From: Brevibacillus daliensis
GTDB lineage: Bacteria > Bacillota > Bacilli > Brevibacillales > Brevibacillaceae
Direction: 5' to 3'
DNA length: 64,000 bases
NCBI RefSeq assembly: GCF_021245735.1
Contig: NZ_JAJISB010000008.1
Location: forward strand, 1 to 64,000
In this document: positions 24,401 to 32,858 of the stretch, one piece after another
How the letters are laid out: every line of letters starts with the position of its first letter
How positions within the stretch are numbered: position 1 is the stretch's first letter
Program-made: the position numbers and the translations under genes
Notes under the pieces: model-generated
The model's database searches: none
What the model was told of the DNA's origin: nothing
The model's input: the letters and a program-made list of their open reading frames with translations, nothing else

Positions 24401-25453
24401 ATGCAAAAAATTAAAGTTGGAATTGTAGGTTTTGGTTCTTCTGCTGTTACCTTCCATGTGCCTTATTTGCAGGCATCAGAGTATTACGAGATTGCCTCGG
24501 TTGTCTCTTCCAATCCGGAAAAGGTACGACACGCAATCGGTGATGTACAGGTAGTGTCCTCTGTTAAGGAGATGCTACATAATCCACAAATTGAGTTGGT
24601 TATCATTACGACACCTACTGGTATGCATTATGAAATGACCAAAGAAGTTCTGCAGGCGGGAGTGCATGTAGTAGTAGAAAAACCTTTTGTCCTGACCGTA
24701 CAGGAGGCAGACGACTTGATCGCCCTGCAACAAGAGACAAAGGCACTACTTAGCGTCTATCAGAGTAGACGATATGACAGTGATTTTCTAACCATTCAGC
24801 GTTTGATTCGAGAAGGTCGTCTGGGAGATGTGTATCTCTTTGAATCACATTTTGATCGGTATCGTCCGGTTGTTCGAGATCGTTGGCGAGAGAATGACGT
24901 GCCAGGTTCCGGCATCTTGTATGACTTAGGATCACATCTGATTGATCAGGCGCTGGTTCTGTTTGGAATGCCAGAGACTGTCACTGCCGATATATTGGCT
25001 CAGCGTCCAGGCGCCAGAACGGATGATTTTTTCCATGTTACTCTTCAATATGAGCGGTTGCGTGTCGTTTTGCATGCAAGTAATCTTATAGTACATCCAG
25101 GGCCACGATTGCAAGTGCATGGGGACAAAGGTAGCTATATCAAGCACGGCATTGACGCGCAAGTCCCTGCTGGTCAAAATCCAAGGATCATGACAAAGGA
25201 TAAATGGGAAAAAGAACAGGGTGAAAATGTCTATGGGCAACTGGCAACAATCTCAAATGATGAAATGATTATCGAAAAGGTCGTTTCTGAAATAGGTTCC
25301 TATCAATACTACTATGATCAAATGTTTGAAGCGATTCGACTAGGAAAAGAGCCCCCAGTTACAGCAGAAGAGGCCAGAAAAACAGCTATTCTGATTGATG
25401 CTGCGAAAAAAAGCAGTCTGGAAGGTAAAACTATTCGCCTCCCCTTACCATAA
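24401..25453 (+). CDS. Gfo/Idh/MocA family NAD(P)-dependent oxidoreductase
   Basis: The 350-residue enzyme has an N-terminal Rossmann fold (KVGIVGFGSSA, residues 5-15) and the family EKP motif at 93-95 (VVEKPFVLTVQEAD), whose Lys is catalytic. The C-terminal beta-sheet domain contains GSGILYDLGSHLIDQALVLF with the catalytic-region Asp/His. Family members oxidise or reduce sugars, inositols or related polyols; nothing here fixes the substrate. GGGAGG 6 bases before ATG 24401 supports this start, while an ATG one codon earlier is too close. It is monocistronic between terminators and appears intact. Confidence 0.9.
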   Translation: MQKIKVGIVGFGSSAVTFHVPYLQASEYYEIASVVSSNPEKVRHAIGDVQVVSSVKEMLHNPQIELVIITTPTGMHYEMTKEVLQAGVHVVVEKPFVLTVQEADDLIALQQETKALLSVYQSRRYDSDFLTIQRLIREGRLGDVYLFESHFDRYRPVVRDRWRENDVPGSGILYDLGSHLIDQALVLFGMPETVTADILAQRPGARTDDFFHVTLQYERLRVVLHASNLIVHPGPRLQVHGDKGSYIKHGIDAQVPAGQNPRIMTKDKWEKEQGENVYGQLATISNDEMIIEKVVSEIGSYQYYYDQMFEAIRLGKEPPVTAEEARKTAILIDAAKKSSLEGKTIRLPLP

Positions 25454-25622
25454 AGGGTTGACCCTAAAGTCAGCCGTTTATTTCACCAAGGAAGAGTATA
25501 GTGGATAGGGATGTATGAAGAAGGTACGGTTACTTTATCTATTGAATTTTTGACAATAGTTGCTTTTAGATTTAAGTAAGTTCACAATAGTATGAGTAAT
25601 ATAATTTTTCGGGGGGTTAATC

Positions 25623-26051
25623 ATGAATAAACCTATTTCTATATTTGTATGTTTGATTCTCGTATTCTTAGTTGGATGCACAAGTGGAGAAGGTAAGAAG
25701 ACGGATGAAATGCCTACTGTCATATATTTTGGTCAGGGAGAGGAATGGTTCGCTACATATACAATTTCTAGTGTTAGAGAGTCATATTTTGCTTCCTTGT
25801 ATATCCAATATATTACGGATAGAACGAAAACAACCGTAAAACAAACAGCGGATATTGGTAAGATTGAATATATCCTTAAGGGAAAAGAATGGACACTAAG
25901 TAGCAGTGAGCCTCAATCATTAGTAGGAATTCTCAATTTTCATACTGCTACAGAAATAAATGCTGATCAATTCGATCTAGATTTAGCTGACACGGTCACA
26001 TTAGAGGTAAGATGGAAGGATCAAGTGGAAAAGATTGATCTTAAGAGATAG
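25623..26051 (+). CDS. Small lipoprotein of unknown function
   Basis: The 142-residue protein has a lipoprotein signal peptide with lipobox LVGC and C19, so it should be attached to the outer face of the membrane. The mature part is beta-rich and polar (FGQGEEWFATYTISSV, SLYIQYITDRTKTTVKQ), and ends in a strand-like VTLEVRWKDQVEKIDLKR. I do not recognise a family; the pattern resembles small Bacillales lipoproteins with an immunoglobulin-like fold. GGGGGG lies 7 bases before the ATG. It has no clear operon partner. Confidence 0.7.
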   Translation: MNKPISIFVCLILVFLVGCTSGEGKKTDEMPTVIYFGQGEEWFATYTISSVRESYFASLYIQYITDRTKTTVKQTADIGKIEYILKGKEWTLSSSEPQSLVGILNFHTATEINADQFDLDLADTVTLEVRWKDQVEKIDLKR

Positions 26052-26090
26052 GACAATTTTTCAAATAGGTAAGGTACACGATTGTGATCT

Positions 26091-26321
26091 ATGGTACAAA
26101 AAATTATACCAAAGAGTAAGTATGCGACTATTTATTATCAAGGGACGATACATAATATTGAAAAAGTCTTTGATTATTACAATAATGAATGGTTGCCAAA
26201 TTCAGAGTACATAGAGCCAGATGAAAGCTATGAAATAGAGTACTATGACAGCGAGCGTTTTCTGGGGAATGAAAATAGTAATTCAGAAATTATCTTTTTA
26301 TTACCTATTGTGAGAAAATGA
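26091..26321 (+). pseudogene. C-terminal fragment of a GyrI-like effector-binding domain
   Basis: Seventy-six codons match the end of GyrI/AraC-type small-molecule-binding domains: KYATIYYQGTIHNIEKVFDY, YNNEWLPNSEYIEPD, then ERFLGNENSNSEIIFLLPI. The normal domain is about 150 residues, so the first half is absent, and no ribosome binding site is close to the ATG. It is probably the remnant of an AraC-type regulator or of a stand-alone GyrI-like protein. Confidence 0.6.
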
Positions 26322-26328
26322 TTTCACT

Positions 26329-26525
26329 TCAGCCATGTAGAATGAATTACCATAAACCGGATAAACATTTTTAGGGCGGTCACATCTGTAAAAAGATATG
26401 GCCGCCTATTTGACGTATAAGAATATATAGAAATTCTTATACGCATGAAAAAAACACCCTCTAGGGAAGAACCAGGTTCTTCGATAGAAGTTATTCTTAT
26501 ATGCTTCAATCCTACTAAACACTAC
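26329..26525. repeat. Dispersed hairpin repeat, copy 2, with extra hairpin segment
   Basis: It shares GAATTACC, AACCGG, the GGCGGTCACATCT hairpin and TTCAATCCTACTAAA with 15161-15256. Inserted after the first hairpin are about 85 bases containing a perfect stem, CGTATAAGAAT (26414-26424) with ATTCTTATACG (26433-26443), and a third variant, ATTCTTATATG, at 26491-26501. It lies at the 3' end of the minus-strand SDR gene. Confidence 0.65.
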
Positions 26526-27421
26526 GATTCTGTAATTGTTCCGCCATTTACATGAATGACCTGTCCAGAAACATATCGGGAATCATCGGATGCTAGATAT
26601 ACATAAGCAGGGGCCAATTCAAACGGCTGTCCTGCACGCTTCATAGGTGTGTCAGCACCAAATGTACTTACATGCTCAGCGGGAAAAGAAGAAGGAATCA
26701 GCGGAGTCCATATCGGACCAGGTGCGACAGCATTTACACGGATTTCCTGCGAAGCAAGCGATTGGGACAGGGATCTTGTGAAGGTGGTAACTGCTCCTTT
26801 TGTTGCAGAGTAATCAATTAACGTGACGTTACCTTGGTATGCAGTAATGGAGGAGGTTAACACAATAGAGCTTCCTGCCTGCAAATGTGGTAAAGCTGCC
26901 TTGGTTACATAGAACATCGGATAAATATTCGTTCTAAAAGTAAGGTCCAACTGTTCTGCGCTGATATCCAAAATACTATTTTGAGGATACTGCACGGCTT
27001 GATTTAGGACGAGTACATCCAGTTTTCCGTAGGTATCAATTGTCTGTTTAACAATCGAATTACAAAAAGACTCCTCTTTTAAGTCCCCATCAATCAGAGT
27101 ACACATGCCTCCGTACTTTTCTACATATTCTTTCGTTTTCTTCGCGTCTTCATGTTCGTTGTAGTAAACAATGACAAGCTTTGCACCTTCTTTTGCAAAG
27201 GCAATCGAAGTCGCACGTCCAATACCGCTATCCCCACCTGTTATGAGAACAACTTTATCTTTTAATTTGTCGCTTCCCTTGTATGCAGGATTGTCAAAAA
27301 TAGGGACAGGTTCCATGAATGCCTCGGTACCTGGTTGAACATCTTGATGCTGCGGTGGGAATGTGTGAATTTCTTCTGTGGTCTTTTTCTGCTTGTCGTG
27401 ATAAGGAACTTTCGGATACAT
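26522..27421 (-). CDS. SDR family oxidoreductase, general-stress (YhxC/YdaD) type
   Basis: The 299-residue protein has the long N-terminal extension (FPPQHQDVQPGTEAFMEPVP) of the YhxC/YdaD group, whose Bacillus members include general stress proteins. The cofactor motif TGGDSGIG is at residues 61-68, NQAVQYP replaces the more usual NNAG-type motif, and the catalytic YSATKG follows an upstream Ser (TSSITAYQG). The reaction is NAD(P)-dependent alcohol/aldehyde conversion on an unknown substrate. GAAGGAGG before the ATG at 27419-27421 fixes the start; the open frame extends further without a ribosome binding site. It is monocistronic. Confidence 0.9.
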   Translation of the reverse strand: MYPKVPYHDKQKKTTEEIHTFPPQHQDVQPGTEAFMEPVPIFDNPAYKGSDKLKDKVVLITGGDSGIGRATSIAFAKEGAKLVIVYYNEHEDAKKTKEYVEKYGGMCTLIDGDLKEESFCNSIVKQTIDTYGKLDVLVLNQAVQYPQNSILDISAEQLDLTFRTNIYPMFYVTKAALPHLQAGSSIVLTSSITAYQGNVTLIDYSATKGAVTTFTRSLSQSLASQEIRVNAVAPGPIWTPLIPSSFPAEHVSTFGADTPMKRAGQPFELAPAYVYLASDDSRYVSGQVIHVNGGTITES

Positions 27422-27887
27422 GAGAGGGCCTCCTTCTAGGTATTGTTTACAGTTAAGCTTTACCAAACGAGCAGAACTACATGTGCGTGTCCATAATAAA
27501 ATCTTGTTATGACACAGCACGTACAAGTAATGCCTTCTGTGTACATGAGTAAAAATAAAGAGTAAAACCTTCTACTTTGTAAATAAAAGAAGGGTGAATA
27601 GCTCACCCCGTACTCTATTGCTACTGAATATATTTACCTAGATAAAATTTTCCAAAACAGAGAAATTGTAGCTCGTATAGCCGAAAAGATACCTAGAAAA
27701 TCAAAATAAACGGAATTTTGTCTAAGTATTGACAAATCAAAAAATAGAATGGCCCTAAAGGGCTAATTGTGATTAATATCACATCATTAGCAAATACTGG
27801 AATGTTTTAATTTAAGCGTAATCATTAGATAAGATTTCCAGTAATGCTTCTTCAAGGAAACAGCAGAGTCAAAAGGAGGAATAAGGG
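27422..27887. other. Divergent intergenic region upstream of the oxidase operon
   Basis: It holds a short stem at about 27570-27600 (CCTTCT opposite AGAAGG), a small GGCCCTAAAGGGCT stem at 27751-27764 and the FNR-like site at 27768-27783. No gene is seen. Confidence 0.6.
27768..27783 (+). promoter_or_regulatory. FNR-type operator upstream of the b(o/a)3 oxidase
   Basis: TGTGATTAATATCACA is a perfect match to the TGTGA-N6-TCACA consensus known for Bacillus FNR. Its centre is about 112 bases before the first start codon. A TTTTAATTT stretch at 27805-27813 would place a -10 where a class II FNR promoter needs it. A CRP-family paralogue could also bind. Confidence 0.65.
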
Positions 27888-28043
27888 ATGAGTGAACTTT
27901 CGCGCCAAACAAAAAAAGAAAAAAAGCCTCACAAAGAGACCGAACAAAACTTGAAAGGTACCTTTGCTTCGGTTTTATTACTAGGTGGTTTTATCTTGGT
28001 AACCTGGTTATTCGTATTTAAAATATTTTTAGACAGGGCCTAG
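27888..28043 (+). CDS. Cytochrome c oxidase subunit IIa (b(o/a)3 type)
   Basis: This 51-residue protein has a charged head (SRQTKKEKKPHKETEQNLKG) and one membrane helix (FASVLLLGGFILVTWLFVFK) ending in IFLDRA. It fits the small subunit IIa of ba3-type terminal oxidases by size, topology and position directly before subunits II and I. AAAAGGAGG lies before ATG 27888. The gene is easy to miss because of its length. It begins the oxidase operon, 30 bases before cbaB. Confidence 0.8.
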   Translation: MSELSRQTKKEKKPHKETEQNLKGTFASVLLLGGFILVTWLFVFKIFLDRA

Positions 28044-28072
28044 AGACAAGAAGGAATAGGGGAGGGTTTTGT

Positions 28073-28540
28073 ATGCATTTGCATCGATTTGAAAAAATCT
28101 GGTTGATGGTTGGTGGAGCAACGCTTGTTTTATTTCTTGTTGTATTATCTGTAAACGCATATGCAATGGGGATGATGCCACCCAGCCATATGAAAATGAT
28201 TGATCCGAACAAAGTAGATGAGACAGCACCGTTTGATAATCCCGGCTTACATGAAACAGGTGAAAATGAGTACGATCTGGTGATGAGCTCGATGGTGTTT
28301 GCTTTCCAACCTAACCAAGTTGAAGTTCCTGTGGGAGCAAAAGTTAAATTTATTGTAACCAGTAAAGATGTTGTGCATGGCTTTCAAATCCCTAAAACAA
28401 ATGTAAACATCATGGTATTGCCAGGACACATCAGTGAAGTGACTCATACATTCGATGAACCAGGAACTTATCTCATCATTTGTAATGAATATTGTGGCTC
28501 TGGACATCAAATTATGGCTGCCACAATTATTGTGAAGTAA
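28073..28540 (+). CDS. cbaB: b(o/a)3-type cytochrome c oxidase subunit II (CuA)
   Basis: The 155-residue subunit has one N-terminal membrane helix (about residues 10-32) and a cupredoxin domain outside the membrane. CuA ligands are visible: H in DVVHGFQIP, and the C-x3-C-x3-H-x2-M motif CNEYCGSGHQIM. It receives electrons from cytochrome c and passes them to subunit I. The short length is typical of the ba3 class. GGGGAGGG precedes the ATG. It is the middle gene of the FNR-box-preceded operon. Confidence 0.92.
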   Translation: MHLHRFEKIWLMVGGATLVLFLVVLSVNAYAMGMMPPSHMKMIDPNKVDETAPFDNPGLHETGENEYDLVMSSMVFAFQPNQVEVPVGAKVKFIVTSKDVVHGFQIPKTNVNIMVLPGHISEVTHTFDEPGTYLIICNEYCGSGHQIMAATIIVK

Positions 28541-28555
28541 TAAAGAAGGGTAGTG

Positions 28556-30274
28556 ATGTTGATGGCATTGCATGTAGAAAGAAGAGAGACGCCTGCATTT
28601 TCTGACATGGATAACAGCCAGAAGAATGAACCAAAGGTCAAGGTTGACCGGGCTAGCGCCAAACTTTCTCTGGTTCACATATACGTAGCTTACATTGGTT
28701 TTGCGATCGCCATTTTGTGTGGCTTGTTACAGGGATTGGTAAGAGGGGGCATTATGACATTACCTTCCTGGCTTAATTATTATCAGATTTTAACAGCGCA
28801 CGGTGTATTACTGGGCCTAGTTTTTACAACATTCTTTATTGTCGGATTTTTCTTATCGGGATGTGCGAGAACGTCAGGTGGTAGCTTGTCACCGATGGCA
28901 CGTAAATTAGGCTGGATCGGTTGGTATCTGATGACAATTGGTACGGTAATGGCCACAATTGCGATTTTAGCGAATACGTCCAATGTCCTTTATACGTTTT
29001 ATGCTCCAATGAAAGCTTCTCCGTTTTTCTATATTGGTGCTGCCTTACTTGTAGTAGGTAGCTGGTTTGGTGGCTATGCGATTTTTAATAACTATATAAA
29101 CTGGAGAAAACAAAATCTAGGAAAAACATCGCCACTCTTCCAATACATGGCAGTTGCAACTATGATTCTGTGGCAAATCGCTACGCTAGGAGTAGCTGCA
29201 GAAGTTTTGCTACAACTGATTCCATGGTCACTTGGTTTGGTTCCAGATGTTAACGTTCTTTTGAGCCGTACTCTGTTCTGGTATTTCGGTCATCCACTCG
29301 TTTATTTCTGGTTAATGCCAGCTTATGTTTGCTGGTATGTGAACATTCCGAAGATAATCGGTGGCAAAATCTTTAGTGCTTCACTGGCTCGTCTCTCCTT
29401 TATTCTATTAATCCTGTTTTCAATCCCCGTTGGATTCCATCATCAATTAATGGAGCCTGGAATATCAGATAAATGGAAATTGTTGCACGTAATTTTGACT
29501 CTTACTGTAGTGCTTCCTTCTCTTATGACCGCATTTTCACTTTTCGCAGTATTTGAGACAACAGGTAGAAAAAAAGGAGCGAAAGGGCTGTTCGGCTGGT
29601 TTAAAAAACTACCTTGGAATGACGCACGCTTCTTTGGTCCAATGTTAGGTATGCTAGCATTTATTCCTGCAGGAGCTGGTGGAATTATCAACGCAAGTAA
29701 CCAGATGAACGCAGTTGTTCATAACACAATCTGGGTTACGGGGCATTTCCATCTTACAGTAGGTACGAGTATAGCCTTAACGTTCTTTGGTATCAGCTAT
29801 TGGTTGATTCCATCGCTTACAGGGCGGATTATGACAAAAGCTCTACACAGAGTTGCCATTTTACAAGCGGTCATGTGGACATTCGGAATGGCTATCATGT
29901 CTGGTGCCATGCACTATTTGGGTTTGCAAGGAGTTCCAAGACGTACTGATTACACCACATATTTTGATCATCCAGAAGCATTAAGCTGGATTCGTCCACA
30001 AGCCTTGATGGGAATGGGCGGAGCTGTCTTATTCTTTGCAGGGGTACTACTGGTTGGTATCATCGTGTATCTCGTTTTCTATGCGCCAAAAGGAGAAGAG
30101 GAGTACCCCATTTCGGAAACGCAGGATGCAGAAGAACGAACTCCAAAAATCTTGGAACGCTGGTCTCTATGGCTAGGTATTGCGGCATTTTTAATCATCG
30201 TCGCGTACGCCTATCCGATCTATCAGTTGATTGATCACTCACCTCCAGGCTCACAACCGTTTATTACCTGGTAG
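28556..30274 (+). CDS. cbaA: b(o/a)3-type cytochrome c oxidase subunit I
   Basis: This is a 572-residue heme-copper oxidase core subunit with about 13 membrane helices. The low-spin heme His lies in YYQILTAHGVLLGLVF. The CuB region is WYFGHPLVYFWLMPAYV with GFHHQL as the His pair, and the heme ligands are in TGHFHLTVGTSIAL. The sequence follows the Geobacillus CbaA type, a high-affinity oxidase that pumps fewer protons than the aa3 type. I chose ATG 28556, 5 bases after AAGAAGGG; ATG 28562 is also possible. The upstream FNR-like box suggests use at low oxygen. Confidence 0.93.
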   Translation: MLMALHVERRETPAFSDMDNSQKNEPKVKVDRASAKLSLVHIYVAYIGFAIAILCGLLQGLVRGGIMTLPSWLNYYQILTAHGVLLGLVFTTFFIVGFFLSGCARTSGGSLSPMARKLGWIGWYLMTIGTVMATIAILANTSNVLYTFYAPMKASPFFYIGAALLVVGSWFGGYAIFNNYINWRKQNLGKTSPLFQYMAVATMILWQIATLGVAAEVLLQLIPWSLGLVPDVNVLLSRTLFWYFGHPLVYFWLMPAYVCWYVNIPKIIGGKIFSASLARLSFILLILFSIPVGFHHQLMEPGISDKWKLLHVILTLTVVLPSLMTAFSLFAVFETTGRKKGAKGLFGWFKKLPWNDARFFGPMLGMLAFIPAGAGGIINASNQMNAVVHNTIWVTGHFHLTVGTSIALTFFGISYWLIPSLTGRIMTKALHRVAILQAVMWTFGMAIMSGAMHYLGLQGVPRRTDYTTYFDHPEALSWIRPQALMGMGGAVLFFAGVLLVGIIVYLVFYAPKGEEEYPISETQDAEERTPKILERWSLWLGIAAFLIIVAYAYPIYQLIDHSPPGSQPFITW

Positions 30275-30346
30275 GTTAAAAGGGTGTACCCGAATTTTTT
30301 ACCTAGAGGAAACAGGAACATGGATATAGCAAACCCGCCAATTTAA

Positions 30347-30399
30347 ATGGACTGCACCCCAATTGTTAGACACACCTAACAATTGGAGGTGCAGTCCAT
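30347..30399. mobile_element. Abutting inverted ends of an IS3-family-like element, interior lost
   Basis: A 53-base near-perfect palindrome (about 23-bp arms, one bulged base) begins TGGACTGCACC and ends GGTGCAGTCCA, with CAATTGTTAG/CTAACAATTG inside. Each arm resembles an IS3-group terminal repeat pointing outward. Only ACACAC separates them, so the element's interior is absent. It could instead serve as a terminator for cbaA. Confidence 0.5.
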
Positions 30400-30421
30400 A
30401 TCAATGTCCTCGGCTAATGTA

Positions 30422-30757
30422 TTAGCTAAGTTTATATTTTTCAGTAATGACTGAAGCATCAACCGTGAATCCTCTTTTTTTCATTGTATCAGCTAGCGTT
30501 TTCTGAGTGCCGCCGTCCTGGTCGGCAACAAGATATCTGTCAAAACCCGAAACCGAGGAATTCCATCCGTCCACGATTACATAATGCGAGTTACTTCCTT
30601 CCTTAAGTCTTACCATGCATATATTACCGTTCTGGACTTCTCCAGAAACGTCAGCTATTTTATCAATTTTTACTGCGATGTTCTGATTTCCCATTTTTGC
30701 TGTGAAACCACTTCCCGTAAAATCAGCGGCGTTGTTTGTACCTTTTTCGCCTTTCAT
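30422..30757 (-). pseudogene. C-terminal fragment of a C39-like peptidase domain protein
   Basis: The 111-codon frame contains GNICMVRLKEGSNSHYVIVD followed by GWNSSV, a His-containing strand typical of peptidase C39-like domains. The Cys-bearing half of the active site is missing. Its ATG overlaps the stop of the truncated transposase (ATGA), so no independent promoter is visible. It looks like the tail of a larger secreted protein joined to an IS fragment. Confidence 0.5.
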
Positions 30758-30936
30758 CGAATGGGCAAATCCATAATAATTTGTTTCCGTGTTCCATGTT
30801 TGTATAATTTATCAAAGCTACATTCAGGACAACGTTCAGGTGCACAAACGGTTTCAACCTTAAAGAGCATATCGGATTCATTTTCTTGTGGTACTTCAAT
30901 TGTAGTGAGGTTAGGTAAGAATAATAAGTCGGACAT
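30754..30936 (-). pseudogene. N-terminal fragment of an ISL3-family transposase
   Basis: Sixty codons from ATG 30934-30936 (ribosome binding site AAGGAG) encode the zinc-ribbon head of ISL3-type transposases: CAPERCPECSFDKLYKHGTR followed by KQIIMDLPIR. The frame ends at TGA where the family would continue into its helix-turn-helix and DDE domains. The rest of the element is replaced by the C39-like fragment. Confidence 0.75.
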
Positions 30937-31039
30937 GCTACTTTCTCCTTTATCAAACAAGCTTTAAAAACTGGTAAAATATCGATTTTTTAATAAAAAT
31001 CTGTTCCAAAACAATAATGGGAAATCCAATTCCTAAAAT

Positions 31040-32203
31040 TTAAGCCTGTTGTTTTTTTGCAAAAAATTGTTGTACAACAATAAACACCACAAGTGCAATG
31101 CCGACAAGTATACCGCTTACTAAACCTACATAATCTATAGAACCTATACTTATTACTCCTCCCCCTATTACAGCTCCTAAACCGATTCCCAAGTATAAAG
31201 CCGATGCACTGAAAGAGAGAATCATTGAAGCCTGATTAGGGTTTAATGAAATCAGGTAGGAATTTAGTGCTGGATTCATACCAAAACCAGGAATTCCCCA
31301 TAACAAAGCAACAAGAGAAACTAGAACAATTGTCAATGTAGATGGGTTTAACAACGTTAACACTGAGAAAGCTATTAATAGAATCCCAAATCCAGCAAGA
31401 GATAACATGAGTGTTTTAGGGGCACCTATACGATCTGTGAAATAGCCTCCAACGAGATTACCAAAAAGGGCACCTATTCCAAACAACAGTAAGAAGATAC
31501 TAATATTTTCAATATTAGTGATTGCTGTTATTATAGGGGCTATATAAGTGTAAGTCATAAAGCCACCAGTTGTAGCAATAATGCTAACACTTAAGGTTAA
31601 CAATATTGTTTTATTAAAGCTTTTCAAACGTTCTTTTATACTTATAAAAGCTTCCCGTTCAATTTTTGGTAAAAGTATTAATACACCAATTGTAGTGATT
31701 AAAGATACCAAGGAAACAAGTGCAAAGGAATAACGCCAAGATATCGCATTTCCAACCCAGGTTCCAATAGGCGCGCCTACTATTAGTCCCACGGTAATCC
31801 CGGCGATTATAAAGGACAAAGCTCTCCCACGCATAGTAACAGGGACTAAACTTGCTGATGCCGCCATAGCCAAAGGAGTAAATAAAGCTGCAGCCAAGGC
31901 AGCCATTATCCTTGTGACAAATAACCATTCAAAAGAAGTTACTATTATAGAAAGACCATTAGCAATTGTAAAAACTAGCATGGACAATACCAATAGTGCT
32001 TTTAAAGGCATATTAATTGTTATCGTTCCTAAAACAGGTGCACCAATTGCGTATGCGATTGCAAACGCAGTAACTAATTGGCCTGCCACGGCAATAGAGA
32101 CATTCATATCGTCTGCAATGCTTGGTAATATACCGGCAATGACAAAATCATCTGTACCAATAATGAAAGTACCTATTACTAAAATAAAAATACGGTAATT
32201 CAT
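31040..32203 (-). CDS. MFS transporter, drug/sugar efflux (DHA1) type
   Basis: The 387-residue protein has twelve hydrophobic segments and a DHA1-type start (GTDDFVIAGILPSIADDMNV). Loop motifs are GTWVGNAISWRYSFALVS in the middle and GGYFTDRIGAPKTLMLSL between helices 8 and 9. Such exporters expel drugs, arabinose-like sugars or other toxic compounds by proton antiport. Its ATG overlaps the stop of the upstream MerR gene (ATGA), so the two are translationally coupled and the regulator probably induces the pump when it binds the pump's substrate. Confidence 0.88.
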   Translation of the reverse strand: MNYRIFILVIGTFIIGTDDFVIAGILPSIADDMNVSIAVAGQLVTAFAIAYAIGAPVLGTITINMPLKALLVLSMLVFTIANGLSIIVTSFEWLFVTRIMAALAAALFTPLAMAASASLVPVTMRGRALSFIIAGITVGLIVGAPIGTWVGNAISWRYSFALVSLVSLITTIGVLILLPKIEREAFISIKERLKSFNKTILLTLSVSIIATTGGFMTYTYIAPIITAITNIENISIFLLLFGIGALFGNLVGGYFTDRIGAPKTLMLSLAGFGILLIAFSVLTLLNPSTLTIVLVSLVALLWGIPGFGMNPALNSYLISLNPNQASMILSFSASALYLGIGLGAVIGGGVISIGSIDYVGLVSGILVGIALVVFIVVQQFFAKKQQA

Positions 32204-32589
32204 TTTATGTCACTACCTTTACCTTGATTTTCCACCTTGGTCCAAAATTTAATTAGGTTTTCTAACTTTGCTTCAACTTCCTGTAAATTTCTTATTTGTT
32301 CACGAGTTTTCTCTAATTTTTCCCTGTATAGAGAAAGTGCAGAGGAAGCACAGCTGGAGTTATTATCTATGGGATGAAGAGATCCACAGGATATAACAGG
32401 AAAGATCTCCTCAGTATTTAAACCTAAATCTAAGAAAAGTTGAACTGCTTTTACACGCTCCACATCCTCCTCGCCATATACACGATATCCATTTTCTAAT
32501 CGCTTTGGATAAATTAAATTTTTTTCCTCATAATATCGAATTGATCGGATGCTGACTCCGGTTTTTATTGATAATTCGCCTATTTTCAT
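32200..32589 (-). CDS. MerR family transcriptional activator
   Basis: The 129-residue protein opens with the MerR winged helix (MKIGELSIKTGVSIRSIRYY, residues 1-20; ENGYRVYGEEDVERVKAVQL about 37-56). A long dimerisation helix at about 90-120 follows (LYREKLEKTREQIRNLQEVE). Two cysteines, in ISCGSLH and SSCASSA, frame a short loop where metal- or redox-sensing members have ligands. That role is possible but unproven. It precedes and overlaps the MFS gene. The upstream promoter has the stretched 19-base spacer expected for a MerR target. Confidence 0.88.
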   Translation of the reverse strand: MKIGELSIKTGVSIRSIRYYEEKNLIYPKRLENGYRVYGEEDVERVKAVQLFLDLGLNTEEIFPVISCGSLHPIDNNSSCASSALSLYREKLEKTREQIRNLQEVEAKLENLIKFWTKVENQGKGSDIK

Positions 32590-32624
32590 ATTAATCTGCC
32601 CTCCTAAATTACTACGTTATAGCC

Positions 32625-32655
32625 ATATTAAAGTATGACATGGTGTGAGGGTCAA
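32625..32655 (-). promoter_or_regulatory. MerR-type promoter of the merR-MFS operon
   Basis: On the minus strand TTGACC (32650-32655) and TAATAT (32625-32630) are separated by 19 bases. This overlong spacer marks MerR-activated promoters. The spacer starts CTCACACCATG, but no perfect dyad is visible. Confidence 0.6.
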
Positions 32656-32858
32656 TATCCATTCTTTGAATTATGATGTTCTCAACATAGTACAGTTTAA
32701 GTATTCAATTATCCTTGGGTAATATTCCTAAATATTAATTTCTAAACTTAATTTTAAAAGGCGTTTCCACTACATAATCCGATTTCACACTTAAAATGTT
32801 GTTATGTTTCTAATAGTAATTTCCACCCTTTTATCCGAAGACCCGATAAATAAAACTT

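Noticed and set aside
26414-26443. Hairpin CGTATAAGAAT/ATTCTTATACG as a simple terminator
   Set aside because: It is AT-rich without a T run and lies in an insert within a repeated element, so it is described as part of the repeat.
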